In this document: positions 1 through 28,879 of the stretch, one piece after another
How positions within the stretch are numbered: the stretch's first letter is position 1
How the letters are laid out: each line of letters starts with the position of its first letter
Translations under genes and position numbers: made by a program
From: Apostichopus californicus
Taxonomy: Eukaryota; Echinodermata; Holothuroidea; Aspidochirotida; Stichopodidae
DNA length: 28,879 nucleotides
Direction of reading: 5' to 3'
NCBI GenBank assembly: GCA_020650975.1
Contig: JAIPMN010024766.1
Span: 1 to 28,879, forward strand
The notes under the pieces: generated by a model
What the model was told of the DNA's origin: nothing
Databases searched by the model: none
What the model saw: the letters and a program-made list of their open reading frames with translations, nothing else

Positions 1-27695
<27,695 letters not shown>

Positions 27696-28364
27696 CAAAA
27701 AGGAAAAAAGGAGTCTTATTGTAAACTACCAACAGTGAAAAATCCTTCAAATCCCTCAAACCTGGAAGATGTACTCTGACCGTGTACCCTTTCAAAGCTG
27801 GGTGACTTTCCAAGAGATGTGTAGAGTAGAAAGACTTTTCAAAAGTATTATGCTAAAGCCAGAGTCCAAATTGGGCAGGTATAACCTCTGAGCCTGCTTA
27901 CGAACAAATTTACTCACCGGGTGGAGTTCTGAAAGCAGCGATGATAGTATCCCTGGTGTGTTTGAATCTATTTAGTCTACTTAGAACTGGGTCTTTGATA
28001 TTCCAGACCACTACTACTACTACTTCTGGAACATCTCCACATCTTTGTTCGAATGTATTTCAAAAACAGGGTTGGAAAATTTTTTTCTAAGGTGTGCTAT
28101 TCCTCATGCAGTGAGGTAATGAAAGTGTGGAAAAGTCTCCGGCTGGTAACTGTGAGATTGGGAAGTCTGGATACGGATCTCCGGTTCAAGAGGTTCTGAA
28201 ACCAAAAATTAGATAAAAAGTGGTGTTTCAGCGACTATGGATACAAAGTGATTGATTGATTGAAAGACTATTAGAAAGACCAGTATGTGTGTGTGTGTTT
28301 GGAAAGGATAAGTGGGTTTTTGTCGATGGTCATATTGATAGAGGAGATGTGAGGTTGATTGAGG

Positions 28365-28370
28365 AATAAA
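28365..28370 (+). terminator. Polyadenylation signal AATAAA, proximal
   Basis: A canonical hexamer about 670 bp after the stop codon. A second AATAAA lies at 28402-28407. Alternative 3' ends are possible. Confidence 0.45.
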
Positions 28371-28538
28371 TGACAGTAAGCTAATGCAGCTATGGCAGGG
28401 AAATAAATGGTGAATGATATATGAATGAGATTATTAAAGATTTCTATGCAAGGATCTTTGTTATGAAAGGATTTAAGGGAACCTTATACTTTTTTCTTCT
28501 TTTTTTCCCGCCAACAGATACACATCATTATGTTTGAT

Positions 28539-28544
28539 AATAAA
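28539..28544 (+). terminator. Polyadenylation signal AATAAA, distal
   Basis: AATAAA is followed about 30 bp downstream by a T/G-containing stretch (CATGTGGGAG...GTCACTGTTTG). It is the most plausible final 3' end. Confidence 0.5.
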
Positions 28545-28565
28545 AGTAAACAATATATATTAACA

Positions 28566-28773
28566 GTTCCCCATGTGGGAGACAACCTTGATGAGTCACT
28601 GTTTGAAAGCGTTACAAATTATTGAACCAAGTTTACATGAGGTTGATTGAGGTTTAGACATTGGCATGAAGCTGAGATGTGGTCTTGAGAGGCAGAATCA
28701 GTTTTGATAGATTATGTGTCAAGCTGGAGAAAGATTAAAAAAACAAATGTAGTTGGCCACATTTCTGTCATTT
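28566..28773. other. Downstream flank, nothing assigned
   Basis: Intergenic sequence after the last polyadenylation signal. I see no promoter or coding exon. Confidence 0.5.
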
Positions 28774-28879
28774 CTCTATATCTATATATATCTATATATA
28801 TCTATATATATCTATATAGATATATATATATATATATATATAGATATATATATATATCTATATATCTATATATATATTC
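28774..28879. repeat. TATATC/GATATA microsatellite with dyad symmetry
   Basis: TCTATATA units run first, then a (TA)n centre, then AGATATATAT and again TCTATATATC up to the window edge. The array is almost entirely self-complementary and continues past the window. Confidence 0.9.

Larger units (their letters stand above)
27696..28565 (+). other. 3' UTR
   Basis: Noncoding sequence after the stop. It includes a CTACTACTACTACTACTTCTGG patch near 28010-28030 and a GTGTGTGTGT run near 28287. The end is estimated from the last AATAAA (28539-28544) and is not fixed by any transcript. Confidence 0.6.

Overview
The window is a piece of an animal nuclear genome. It is AT-rich and intron-rich, crowded with cut-and-paste transposon remnants and tandem repeats, and holds no operon-like structure. 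It contains one recognisable gene on the + strand: the 3' 13 exons of a NAK-family (Numb-associated) serine/threonine kinase, orthologous to vertebrate BMP2K/AAK1, Drosophila Nak and nematode sel-5. Joining the 13 exons by GT-AG junctions keeps one frame through every phase and gives a 1212-residue partial protein, numbered here from the first whole codon. The C-terminal tail resembles the long form of BMP2K more than AAK1. The protein, the repeat style (hAT MITEs, AGGTCA-bearing dispersed repeats) and the abundant TACTGTAC word suggest a marine invertebrate deuterostome, perhaps an echinoderm. That placement is inference only.

Layout: 1-627 is the end of an upstream intron; the start codon and the first part of the kinase lobe lie to the left of the window. 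628-18107 carries seven exons for the kinase domain (glycine-rich loop remnant, VAIK-type Lys, alphaC Glu, HRD, DFG, an SPE in place of APE, and the C lobe). 20142-22210 carries two linker exons with the family-typical PRQRPK motif. 23637-24590 is one large Gln/Tyr-rich exon. 25043-27695 holds the acidic, Ser-rich tail with NPF, DPF and six D-x-F-x-x-x-P-F motifs, ending in a stop codon. 27696 to about 28565 is a 3' UTR with three AATAAA signals, followed by intergenic AT-microsatellite sequence.

The introns hold most of the other structure. Three short hAT-type MITEs have 8-bp target duplications. There is also a decayed hAT element keeping a transposase C-terminus, two copies of one foldback family, a TTAA-flanked element with perfect terminal repeats, a 58-bp x 8 minisatellite, a 117-120-bp satellite with a 353-bp higher-order period, a LINE 3' end, and a ~143-bp repeat with two perfect DR1 nuclear-receptor-like sites. 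A tandem duplication after the Q-rich exon has placed a 3' splice site directly against a 5' splice site, like a recursive-splicing site.

Together the exons describe one endocytic regulator: a kinase that, by family knowledge, phosphorylates the AP-2 mu subunit and carries clathrin-adaptor-binding motifs in a disordered tail. I found no tRNA, rRNA, CRISPR or second protein gene that I can support.
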